From JBOGWY01 sp050694015 (GTDB taxonomy: Bacteria > Actinomycetota > CADDZG01 > WHSQ01), in the NCBI GenBank assembly GCA_050694015.1, contig JBOGWY010000062.1, positions 1-21,039 of the forward strand: DNA of 21,039 nucleotides, read 5' to 3'. Below are positions 14,985-21,039 of this stretch, piece after piece. The translations under genes and the position numbers were made by a program. The first letter of the stretch is position 1, and every line of letters starts with the position of its first letter. Under the pieces are notes generated by a model. It was not told the DNA's origin and did not search any database. It saw nothing but the letters and a program-made list of their open reading frames with translations.

Positions 14985-15264
14985 CGCGCGCAGCCCATCA
15001 GATGGTTTTGGGCGGGCGGGCCGGCACGTTTACTAGAGCCCGCGCGATCCGCGTTTTCAGGGGCGCGACTGCAGAACAAAAGGAAATTAAAGAGGGCGGG
15101 AGTCTCCGACGCGCGGGCAGTGCGTCGGATGGCTGCGGCGGCGAATGCGACTGGACCCCCGCCCAGCCCCAAGTTTGGGTTCCTCGTCATTTAGGGCCAA
15201 TAGCCCAGACGGGCTATCTTTCCGCTAAGTCATCTACGTAACTTCACGTACCGGACGGAGACCC
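14985..15264. other. 280-bp gap with several hairpins, no gene seen
   Basis: No convincing coding frame on either strand. Structures visible by eye: an 8-bp perfect stem 15105-15112 with 15122-15129 (nine-base loop); a 7-bp stem 15200-15206 with 15211-15217 (four-base loop, followed by CTTTCC); and an alternative pairing GGGC 15194-15197 with GCCC 15203-15206 that excludes the previous stem. An A-rich patch (15077-15092) stands out in the GC-rich background. It probably contains the end of the upstream operon and the promoter/leader of the membrane-protein gene at 15265. I could not match it to a known riboswitch class. Confidence 0.5.
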
Positions 15265-15660
15265 ATGAGCGCCACCTACCGCGCCCTCAGCGGATGGCTG
15301 AAGGTCACAGGAACCGTCTACGCGTTCGGCGCCGTCGATTACGTAGCCCGGCCGCGGGTGGCGATCGTGGCTCTGAACAGGGGTGGAGGCGCCCCGATCG
15401 AGCCCGAGGAGCCGGGTCTCTACAACGCGCTCGCGGGGGCCTACATGGCGACGATCGCGGCCCTCGCGTTGTCGGCTTCGACCGACCCCGAGGACCGGGC
15501 CGCACTGATCCCGCCGCTGTTGGTGGGGAAGGCGGCGTCGTCGGCGGCGCTCCTCTACCGGTACTTCCGTACCCGGCGGCGGGGGTTCGCCCTGGCGGCC
15601 GCCCTGGATGCGTTCCTGTTCGGAGTCACCGCAGGCCTCTCGAGCGACCTCCGTAACTGA
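15265..15660 (+). CDS. Small membrane protein (131 aa), unknown
   Basis: ATG after CGGAG at a usable distance. Hydrophobic segments near residues 11-26, 53-70, 76-94 and 104-124 suggest three or four membrane helices, with an Arg-rich loop (Tyr-Phe-Arg-Thr-Arg-Arg-Arg) between the last two. A Pro/Glu loop (Glu-Pro-Glu-Glu-Pro-Gly) precedes the second helix. No recognisable family. It follows a leader of possible hairpins and precedes another small membrane protein, so a shared membrane role is conceivable. Confidence 0.75.
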   Translation: MSATYRALSGWLKVTGTVYAFGAVDYVARPRVAIVALNRGGGAPIEPEEPGLYNALAGAYMATIAALALSASTDPEDRAALIPPLLVGKAASSAALLYRYFRTRRRGFALAAALDAFLFGVTAGLSSDLRN

Positions 15661-15706
15661 CAGCAGTAGTAACCAGGAACCACGCCCGACGTCTAAAGAC
15701 TCGCTC

Positions 15707-15725
15707 GGGACGGAATGTCCGTCCC
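15707..15725 (+). other. 8-bp perfect hairpin upstream of a ribosome site
   Basis: GGGACGGA, loop ATG, TCCGTCCC. No T-tract follows, so it is unlikely to be a simple terminator. It ends nine bases before the GGAGG of the next gene and could be a processing or regulatory stem-loop. Confidence 0.6.
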
Positions 15726-15744
15726 ACGGGTACGGAGGTGAAGG

Positions 15745-16050
15745 GTGTACGAGTTCGCAATCGTGGTTCTGCTCGGTATCGGAACGTTCAAGGTCGTCGA
15801 CATGCTCAACGAGTACGTCAACCTCACCAAGATCCAGTCGATCCTCACGATCGCTCTTGGTGCGGCGGTTTGTTGGGCCCTCGGGTTCTCGCTCTTTACG
15901 GAGTGGAACGTACCGGTCCGCAGCGAGGAGCTCGGTTACGTCGGCACGGGCCTCATGGTTGCCGCTGCCGGTTACGCCACTCCCAAGGTGTTCGAGCACG
16001 TCGCCGAGATCATCGGCCACCGCAGGGACACGCACGTCAGAGCTGCGTAG
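15745..16050 (+). CDS. Small holin-like membrane protein (101 aa), unknown
   Basis: GTG start six bases after a strong GGAGG (15734-15738). Three hydrophobic segments (about 2-20, 32-52 and 65-80) and a charged C-terminus rich in His/Arg. The size and helix count resemble holin-like proteins, but no phage genes are nearby, so this is only a topological comparison. The transcript ends at a strong terminator 22 bases after the stop. Confidence 0.75.
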   Translation: MYEFAIVVLLGIGTFKVVDMLNEYVNLTKIQSILTIALGAAVCWALGFSLFTEWNVPVRSEELGYVGTGLMVAAAGYATPKVFEHVAEIIGHRRDTHVRAA

Positions 16051-16071
16051 CTGAAAACGCACACAGCGTTC

Positions 16072-16101
16072 GAAGAGCCCCCGGGGAACCGGGGGCTCTT
16101 C
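16072..16101 (+). terminator. Strong terminator, 13-bp stem with GGAA loop
   Basis: GAAGAGCCCCCGG pairs perfectly with CCGGGGGCTCTTC around a GNRA-type GGAA loop, followed by a T-rich CTCTTAG. The -10 box of the next gene begins four bases past the stem, so terminator and next promoter are packed back to back. Confidence 0.9.
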
Positions 16102-16104
16102 TCT

Positions 16105-16110
16105 TAGTAT
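16105..16110 (+). promoter_or_regulatory. -10 box TAGTAT, leaderless promoter of the histidine kinase
   Basis: TAGTAT, six bases, then ATG 16117, with no ribosome site. Any -35 element must lie inside the preceding terminator stem. Confidence 0.6.
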
Positions 16111-16116
16111 TGGGAC

Positions 16117-17430
16117 ATGACGATTGGTCAGATGACCGGCGTCCCCCAGCAGCGTCGTCTCGAACAGGCGCTCTCCGTCATCCGCGTCGCCGCGTTCGTC
16201 GCGGCGATCGCCGAGGTCTCCCAACGTTCCTCCTCCGCGCCCGACGTCACCTCGTCCGCGGTCCCCTTGTTGCTCGCTCTCGGTGTCGGGACCGTGGCGA
16301 TCGTCGTGCTGAGCTCGCGGCTCACGAACCGTCGGTCGATCACCCGGCTCGCGATCATCGCGTTCGCGTTCGACGTCGTCGTGATCTTCGGCGCGGTGTG
16401 GATCTGGGCCAGTACCTCGACCCTCGCCGGCGTCATGCTGTTGCTCATCCCCGTCGAGGCGGCTCTGCGGTTCCGCCTTGTCGGATCGATGATCGGTGCG
16501 CTAGTGACGAGCGCCTTCTTCGCCCTCGTCGTGGCCGACGCCGCGAACGACCGCGGCGTCGAGTTCGACACCGGCAGCGTCGCGTTCGTCTCGGTCCTGT
16601 CGTTCGCGATCGCGTTCCTCGTGGGCTGGATGACGCAGGGATGGCACGAGCGGACGACGACGGTCGAGAAGCACAGCGCGCGGCTGTTCGAGATGGACAA
16701 GCTGAAGGATCGCTACATCGCGATGACCTCACATGAGATCCGCGGCCCCCTCACGGCGATGATCACCGCCGTCGACACCGTGCGAGCGAGGTGGGACAAG
16801 CTTCCGCCCGACCGTCGCGACCATCTGCTCGAGATGGTCTACCTGCAGGGCCATCAGCTCGACCGGCTCGTAGAGGACCTGATGATCTCGGCCGAGGTCG
16901 AATCCGGTGGGCTGACGATCAATCCGCAATGGGTCGAGCTCGAGCCGGCGATCAAGCGCGCCCTCGACGCGGCCGCGGCGAAGCGTCGCGCGCATCTCCT
17001 CGAGGTGTTCGTCGAGCCACTGCGCGCCGAGATCGATCCGTACCGTATCTCGCAGGTGATCCGTAACCTCGTCGAGAACGCGTACAAGTACACGCCGGAT
17101 CGCACACGTGTCGCCGTCACCGCGAAGGCCGTCGATAACGGTTTGCATCTCGAAGTGGCCGACGACGGCGAAGGCATCCCCCCGGGCAAGCGCGACCAGC
17201 TCTTCGAAGCCTTCAGCCGGATCGAGGAGACGTCGGCGGGCCAGGAGGGCGTCGGCCTCGGTCTCTACGTCGTCAGCCAGCTCGTCGCGGCGATGGACGG
17301 GCGCATCGACCTCGCGTCGTCGTCGCGCGGGACGACGTTCTCGATCGTCATCCCGTGCAAGCGGATGCCTATCGAGCAGCAGCACATCGGCCTCGTGACC
17401 GACGAAGACCGGGGCGCATCGGGCGTTTAG
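16117..17430 (+). CDS. Membrane sensor histidine kinase, orphan
   Basis: 437 aa. The N-terminal 180 residues hold about six membrane helices with little outside sequence, so it probably senses something in or at the membrane. The HisKA domain has the phosphoaccepting His206 (Ser-His-Glu-Ile-Arg-Gly-Pro-Leu). The ATPase domain shows the N box Asn317-Leu-Val-Glu-Asn321, the Asp-Asp-Gly-Glu-Gly-Ile-Pro motif (G1), a Phe-Glu-Ala-Phe F box, and Gly-Val-Gly-Leu-Gly-Leu (G2). It should autophosphorylate and pass phosphate to a response regulator. None is adjacent, so the partner must be elsewhere. Its transcript seems leaderless; the following hydrolase has its own ribosome site 41 bases after the stop. 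Confidence 0.92.
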   Translation: MTIGQMTGVPQQRRLEQALSVIRVAAFVAAIAEVSQRSSSAPDVTSSAVPLLLALGVGTVAIVVLSSRLTNRRSITRLAIIAFAFDVVVIFGAVWIWASTSTLAGVMLLLIPVEAALRFRLVGSMIGALVTSAFFALVVADAANDRGVEFDTGSVAFVSVLSFAIAFLVGWMTQGWHERTTTVEKHSARLFEMDKLKDRYIAMTSHEIRGPLTAMITAVDTVRARWDKLPPDRRDHLLEMVYLQGHQLDRLVEDLMISAEVESGGLTINPQWVELEPAIKRALDAAAAKRRAHLLEVFVEPLRAEIDPYRISQVIRNLVENAYKYTPDRTRVAVTAKAVDNGLHLEVADDGEGIPPGKRDQLFEAFSRIEETSAGQEGVGLGLYVVSQLVAAMDGRIDLASSSRGTTFSIVIPCKRMPIEQQHIGLVTDEDRGASGV

Positions 17431-17471
17431 TCTCGGCTCTCATCCACATCGAGGTCCGAGGAGGCGTTTCC

Positions 17472-18278
17472 ATGCCCGAGGTAACCGTCAACGGAACCAA
17501 GGTCACCTACACCGATACCGGCGGCGGCGGCACGCCGGTGCTGCTCCTCCACGCGTTCCCGTTCAACTCGCAGATGTGGGACCCGCAGATCGAATCGCTC
17601 GGCGAGCGCTTCCGGTTCATCGCTCCCGACCTCGCCGGTTTCGGCGCCTCGGACGCCCCCGACGATGCGGCGTCCTACTCGGTCGACAATTTTGCCGACC
17701 AGGCGCAAGCCGTGCTCGACGACGCCGGTCTATCCAGCGTCGTCCTGACCGGGCTCTCGATGGGCGGCTACATCGCGTTCGCGTTCCTGCGTAAGTACCG
17801 AGACGTCGTCTCGGGGCTCGTGCTCGCCGACACGAAGGCGGAGGCGGATCCCCCCGAGGGCAAGGAGAAGCGCTCGAGCCAGCAAGAACTCGTGCGCAAC
17901 GAAGGCACCGCGGGACTGATCGACACGCTGAGCGGTGCGCTGCTGAGCGAGAGCACGCGAGAGAAGAAGCCCGACGTCGTCGAGAAAGTTAAGTCCCTGA
18001 TGAAGAACCCGGACGCGGGTTTCATCGGTGCGCTCGAAGCGATGAAGAATCGCCCGGACTCGGCGGACGAGCTCACGAAGATCGACGTCCCGACGCTGAT
18101 CATCGTGGGTGAGAACGACGGCGTCACTCCCCCGGAGGCGTCGCGCAAGATGCACGAGCACATCGGTGGGTCCCGGCTCGTCGTGATCCCGGAGGCGGGT
18201 CACATCTCGAACATCGAGGCGCCCGAAGCATTCAACGGGGCGCTCGGCGAGTTCCTGGGGGCCTCGAGCTCCTTCTAG
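17472..18278 (+). CDS. Alpha/beta hydrolase
   Basis: 268 aa from ATG 17472, which follows GAGGAGG at good spacing; an upstream extension to 17355 would overlap the kinase gene. Features: oxyanion-loop His-Ala-Phe-Pro-Phe-Asn, nucleophile elbow Gly-Leu-Ser-Met-Gly-Gly, acid in Gly-Glu-Asn-Asp-Gly-Val-Thr-Pro-Pro, and catalytic His in Glu-Ala-Gly-His-Ile-Ser. The lid region (about 130-190) is helical and charged. The arrangement resembles 3-oxoadipate enol-lactonase-like hydrolases, but substrate cannot be told. The next gene begins four bases after its stop, indicating an operon. Confidence 0.9.
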   Translation: MPEVTVNGTKVTYTDTGGGGTPVLLLHAFPFNSQMWDPQIESLGERFRFIAPDLAGFGASDAPDDAASYSVDNFADQAQAVLDDAGLSSVVLTGLSMGGYIAFAFLRKYRDVVSGLVLADTKAEADPPEGKEKRSSQQELVRNEGTAGLIDTLSGALLSESTREKKPDVVEKVKSLMKNPDAGFIGALEAMKNRPDSADELTKIDVPTLIIVGENDGVTPPEASRKMHEHIGGSRLVVIPEAGHISNIEAPEAFNGALGEFLGASSSF

Positions 18279-18282
18279 GCCG

Positions 18283-18981
18283 ATGCGGGGGGCAGGGGTC
18301 GCCGTCGCTTTGTTGCTGGCGACGAGCGCGGCCTCGTGCGGACGCTTCGAGGTCGTCACCGTGCCGCACTCCTCGCCCTCGCGCGCTCCGGCCCCCGAAG
18401 TCGCGCGCGTCGTGTGCGAGAAGGACGGTTCGACGACGCTGCTAACGGAGTCGGTCGTGGCCCAGCCCGACGGCGTGCACGTCGAGGTCGACAACCGCAC
18501 GGGCGAGGGTCTGAGCCTGAACGGCTTCGCGCTCGATTTCGGCGAGGGAACGGCAACCCAAGTCGCGAATGTTCCCCCGGGCCGTATCAAGGTCGCGTGC
18601 TACCCGTTCAGCATGCATCGCCGGCCCGCGCCCAAAGGTCTCCCATTCGAGATCGACGACCCGAACGGCTATTGGGTATCGCCCGAGCTGGAATGTCCGC
18701 CCGGCGACATGATCGCGTCGGCGATCAACGACTTCCTCGGCGACGGACCCGGCGAGCAAGGCGATCCCGTCGAACTCACGCGCGAGAACCTCCGCGGTCT
18801 GAAAGAGGACGACGTGATCGAACGCGCCGGTTACCCAGAGAGCACACAAGCGGTCGTACGCGTGGTGCGCGATGGGAACGTGATCGTGACCACGAACTTT
18901 CACCAGCCGGAGGGCGGCGGCTGGAACATGGGCGGCTACCAAGCATGTGACTCGGCGGGGATCCGAGAGGACTTTTCCTGA
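18283..18981 (+). CDS. Putative lipoprotein, unknown (232 aa)
   Basis: Short hydrophobic N-terminus ending Ala-Ala-Ser-Cys19, a weak lipobox, then a Ser/Pro linker (about 28-38). The mature part has scattered cysteines (including an early Val-Cys-Glu, Ala-Cys-Tyr, Glu-Cys-Pro and a late Ala-Cys-Asp) that may form disulfides outside the cell. I do not recognise a domain. It starts four bases after the hydrolase stop with no clear ribosome site of its own, so it probably depends on translational coupling. Confidence 0.75.
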   Translation: MRGAGVAVALLLATSAASCGRFEVVTVPHSSPSRAPAPEVARVVCEKDGSTTLLTESVVAQPDGVHVEVDNRTGEGLSLNGFALDFGEGTATQVANVPPGRIKVACYPFSMHRRPAPKGLPFEIDDPNGYWVSPELECPPGDMIASAINDFLGDGPGEQGDPVELTRENLRGLKEDDVIERAGYPESTQAVVRVVRDGNVIVTTNFHQPEGGGWNMGGYQACDSAGIREDFS

Positions 18982-19025
18982 GCAGGACCCCGCCCGAAAT
19001 CCGACTTTCCAAGGGGGCCCACCCA

Positions 19026-19031
19026 TAGGTT
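19026..19031 (+). promoter_or_regulatory. -10 box TAGGTT, leaderless promoter
   Basis: TAGGTT, six bases, ATG 19038; no Shine-Dalgarno sequence in the spacer. Confidence 0.6.
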
Positions 19032-19037
19032 TCCTCT

Positions 19038-19838
19038 ATGGACCAGGAGCTCCTCAAGCTCTCGCCGTCGTCGGTCACGGACTTCAAGAGCTGCCCCCAG
19101 CTCTTCAAGTACCGCTCGGTCGACCGGCTCCCGGAGCCCGTCTCCGGCCCCGCGGCCCGCGGTTCGCTGATCCACGCCGTGCTTGAGCGCTTGTTCGCCG
19201 AGGACGCCCCCGGTCGCACCCCGGCGAGGGCCGAGCATCTCCTCGAGGCGCTGTGGGAGCAGGTCCGCGAGGAGCCCGAGTTCCGCCCCACGGGCATGGG
19301 CACGATCGAAGAGGACTCATGGCTGACCGACAGCCGCAAGCTGCTCCGCAACTACTTCAAGCTCGAGGACCCGCGGCAGCTCGAGGCGGCTCGGCTCGAA
19401 TGGTGGATCGAGTACGAGCTCATCGACATGCAGCTGCGCGGGATCATCGACCGGGTCGAGGAGCGCCCGGACGGATCGTGGATCCTCACCGACTACAAGA
19501 CGGGACGCGTGCCCGGTGAGTCGCGTGAGTTGTCGGCGTTCTTCGGGCTCCGGTTCTACGCCTTGGTGTGCTGGCGCGCGTTCGGCGTGATCCCGAAAGA
19601 GATCCGCCTCGTTTACCTCGCCGACCCCGTCGTCCTGACGCTCAACCCGAACGAGCGCATGCTGCTCGCCTTCGAACGTCAGATGCGCGCGCTGGGGGCC
19701 GCGGTGCAGCGCTCGATCAGCACCGGCGACTGGCGCACCCGGCCGTCCCCCTATTGCATGTCGTGCTCGTTCCAGAGCCGCTGCCCTGCATGGGCCGAGG
19801 TGCAGACCACCGAGCCCTCGGAGTCCGAAGCCCCCTAG
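19038..19838 (+). CDS. Stand-alone RecB/Cas4-like PD-(D/E)XK nuclease with Fe-S cluster cysteines
   Basis: 266 aa. It starts with the family pattern Leu-Ser-Pro-Ser-Ser-Val-Thr-Asp-Phe-Lys-Ser-Cys19-Pro. Next come Gly-Ser-Leu-Ile-His46, the metal-binding Asp138 (Gly-Ile-Ile-Asp-Arg), Asp152-Tyr-Lys154, and a later Arg-Phe-Tyr helix in place of the usual Gln-x-x-x-Tyr. Cys240-x-x-Cys243-x5-Cys249 together with Cys19 match the 4Fe-4S set of AddB, Cas4 and COG2887 RecB-like nucleases. It should cut DNA ends, probably in repair. No helicase, Cas gene or repeat array is within the window, so a CRISPR role is not supported. Confidence 0.88.
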   Translation: MDQELLKLSPSSVTDFKSCPQLFKYRSVDRLPEPVSGPAARGSLIHAVLERLFAEDAPGRTPARAEHLLEALWEQVREEPEFRPTGMGTIEEDSWLTDSRKLLRNYFKLEDPRQLEAARLEWWIEYELIDMQLRGIIDRVEERPDGSWILTDYKTGRVPGESRELSAFFGLRFYALVCWRAFGVIPKEIRLVYLADPVVLTLNPNERMLLAFERQMRALGAAVQRSISTGDWRTRPSPYCMSCSFQSRCPAWAEVQTTEPSESEAP

Positions 19839-19851
19839 CAGGACCTGGGCG

Positions 19852-19857
19852 TAGGCT
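19852..19857 (+). promoter_or_regulatory. -10 box TAGGCT, leaderless promoter
   Basis: TAGGCT, six bases, ATG 19864; same hexamer and spacing as at 13494. Confidence 0.6.
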
Positions 19858-19863
19858 GGCGTC

Positions 19864-20517
19864 ATGCGGCGGGCAGCTTCATCGATAACGGTGGCAACGC
19901 TTCTGTGTCTCATCCCGCCTGCCGGAGCGGATGTGGGAGGCATTACAGACCGGCGGGATACGAGCGGCCCTCAAGACATCCGTGTCATCGAGCATTCCCA
20001 TGGTCGCCCGACGGCAAAGGGCGCCGCAACGGTGCGATTCGTCATCGAAAGCCATCGTCCGTGGCGGACGCGACGGCTGCAGTGCAGCCGACAGAGCAGC
20101 AAATGCCGGTCGATCTTCAACATCTACGTGACGACCGACGAACGCCGTGACATCGAGCGGCAGATACAGGTCTTCAAGCGCGACGGAGAGGTCATGGCGA
20201 CGGTCTCCCGCTATTCCGATTCGACTTGTGTCGCGCCCGGGACGCTGTGCTGGCAAGAGTCGCGCTTCGAGGGGCGGGGGCGCTTCTGGCGGCCGGATCG
20301 CAGATCGTTCGTCGTTACCGTCCCCGTTCGCATGTTGGGACGGCGTGTAGAGACCTACGGCTGGCGCGTCTGGCTCGCGTTCTATCGGGATCGGCCGTGT
20401 CCCGAGTACTCGAGTGAAACCGGAAACCAGGAGTGGGGCGACTACGTCTGCAGCGACTACGCGCCCGAGCCGAACCGTGCTTACCGCCGGTACCGCTGGA
20501 TCTGGCACACGCTGTAG
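19864..20517 (+). CDS. Secreted hypothetical protein (217 aa)
   Basis: N-terminal signal peptide (Arg-Arg, hydrophobic core, likely cut after Ala-Gly-Ala near residue 22). The mature part is basic, Arg/Trp/Tyr-rich, with six cysteines from Leu-Gln-Cys onward that could pair as disulfides. Strand-like segments (Ala-Thr-Val-Arg-Phe-Val-Ile; Phe-Val-Val-Thr-Val-Pro-Val; Trp-Arg-Val-Trp-Leu-Ala-Phe) suggest a beta sandwich. I do not recognise a family. It is probably transcribed alone from its leaderless promoter and ends three bases before a convergent gene. Confidence 0.75.
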   Translation: MRRAASSITVATLLCLIPPAGADVGGITDRRDTSGPQDIRVIEHSHGRPTAKGAATVRFVIESHRPWRTRRLQCSRQSSKCRSIFNIYVTTDERRDIERQIQVFKRDGEVMATVSRYSDSTCVAPGTLCWQESRFEGRGRFWRPDRRSFVVTVPVRMLGRRVETYGWRVWLAFYRDRPCPEYSSETGNQEWGDYVCSDYAPEPNRAYRRYRWIWHTL

Positions 20518-20520
20518 CGA

Positions 20521-21039
20521 TCAGCCGCGCGGCTCCTTCCTGCGCCGCACGGCTTCTCGGAACTCGTCGGAGGTGAACCGGGCCGGCTGCACGCGGGCCG
20601 CGTGCGCGAGAGCGTCCTCCACTGCGTCCTCGGTGGCGGCGATGTACGCACGCTTGTTGGCCACGACGCCGTCGGGCGGGTGGCGCAGGATGCGATCGGC
20701 CCACGCGTGCGCCTCCTCCAAGAGCAGTGAGTCGTCGGCGACCGCGTTCACCAGGCCCGCCGCGAACGCGTCATCTGCCGAGATCAGATCGCCCGTGAGG
20801 AGCAGCTCGGCGGCCTTGGTAGGTCCGGCGAGTGCGGTCGTGAAGTAGGCGCCACCGGTTCCCGGGATCACGCCGAGGCCGACCCACACCTGCCCGAACT
20901 TCGCCGACCGGGCCGCGATCCGCAGGTCGCACGCGAGCGCAAGGTCCATGCCCGCGCCGACGGCGGCTCCGTTCACCGCGGCGATCACGACGGCCGAAGC
21001 GGCCCGTATCGCTCGGATCATGCCCTGGTAGGTCTCGTA
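20521..21039 (-). CDS. Crotonase (enoyl-CoA hydratase/isomerase) family protein, N-terminus cut by window edge
   Basis: The frame stays open to base 21039, so the N-terminal third is missing; the ATG at 21021 is internal. The crotonase core is clear: Ala-Val-Asn-Gly-Ala-Ala-Val-Gly-Ala-Gly-Met-Asp-Leu-Ala (oxyanion-hole helix), Ala-Cys-Asp-Leu-Arg-Ile-Ala, Phe-Gly-Gln, Gly-Val-Ile-Pro-Gly-Thr-Gly-Gly, and a Leu-Thr-Gly-Asp helix. The two glutamates of classical hydratases (rat Glu144 and Glu164) align by eye with Asp and Trp, so simple enoyl-CoA hydration is doubtful. Other crotonase reactions (isomerase, hydrolase, dehalogenase) are possible. The C-terminal Arg-Arg-Arg-Lys-Glu-Pro is typical of the family. 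Confidence 0.88.
   Translation of the reverse strand, partial: YETYQGMIRAIRAASAVVIAAVNGAAVGAGMDLALACDLRIAARSAKFGQVWVGLGVIPGTGGAYFTTALAGPTKAAELLLTGDLISADDAFAAGLVNAVADDSLLLEEAHAWADRILRHPPDGVVANKRAYIAATEDAVEDALAHAARVQPARFTSDEFREAVRRRKEPRG

Noticed and set aside
14981..15190. 69-aa minus-strand open frame in the structured gap
   Set aside because: No ribosome site or promoter, compositionally odd, and it coincides with hairpin-forming sequence.
14985..15264. A known riboswitch (c-di-GMP GEMM and ydaO classes considered)
   Set aside because: The conserved core motifs of those classes, as I remember them, are not present.
15745..16050. Phage holin
   Set aside because: Topology is similar, but no endolysin or phage gene is nearby.
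19038..19838. Cas4 of a CRISPR system
   Set aside because: No repeat array or other cas gene in the window; the motifs fit stand-alone RecB-like nucleases equally well.

Overview
The window is about 21 kb of high-GC DNA from the chromosome of an actinobacterium, probably an uncultivated lineage. The evidence is the family content: a PPA1498-type metallophosphoesterase, DUF6458, a likely DUF6081 protein, a GerMN lipoprotein and DUF983. Many genes also appear to be leaderless, with a TANNNT -10 box exactly six bases before the start codon. I see no rRNA, tRNA, CRISPR array, transposase, integrase or phage structural gene. It reads as ordinary chromosome made of short operons and single genes.

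Layout. 1-3.3 kb (+): the 3' part of a secreted metallophosphoesterase, a 128-aa unknown, and a translationally coupled enolase-superfamily (mandelate racemase-like) enzyme. 3.3-3.7 kb (-): a secreted cupredoxin, convergent with the enolase-family gene through a shared CTAG. 3.9-8.3 kb (+): a small coiled-coil protein, a DacB/PBP4-type D,D-peptidase, and a large secreted M14 zinc carboxypeptidase. Between the last two, on the minus strand, lies a 48-aa cysteine-rich gene whose 3' end runs antisense into the dacB tail. 8.25-10.2 kb (+): a DUF6081-like protein whose 5' end is disrupted by a 23-bp tandem repeat, a GerMN lipoprotein and a DUF983 membrane protein; two copies of a 51-bp intergenic element punctuate this run. 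10.2-12.6 kb (-): a degenerate dienelactone-hydrolase-like protein, DUF6458, and a phytoene-dehydrogenase-like FAD oxidoreductase.

12.6-13.5 kb holds a 48-aa zinc ribbon (+) and a histidine phosphatase (-). 13.5-15.0 kb (+) is a saccharopine-dehydrogenase-like oxidoreductase with a small unknown downstream. A 280-bp gap with several hairpins follows, then two small membrane proteins closed by a strong terminator. 16.1-19.0 kb (+): an orphan membrane histidine kinase, an alpha/beta hydrolase and a putative lipoprotein. 19.0-20.5 kb (+): a stand-alone RecB/Cas4-like Fe-S nuclease and a secreted unknown. The window ends in a minus-strand crotonase-family gene cut by the edge.

As a set, the genes point to cell-envelope maintenance (D,D-peptidase, secreted peptidase, lipoproteins, cupredoxin) mixed with unrelated metabolic enzymes. 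No single pathway links them. The most unusual signals are the antisense cysteine-rich small gene, the frame-shifting 23-bp repeat, the duplicated 51-bp element and the recurrent leaderless promoter architecture.
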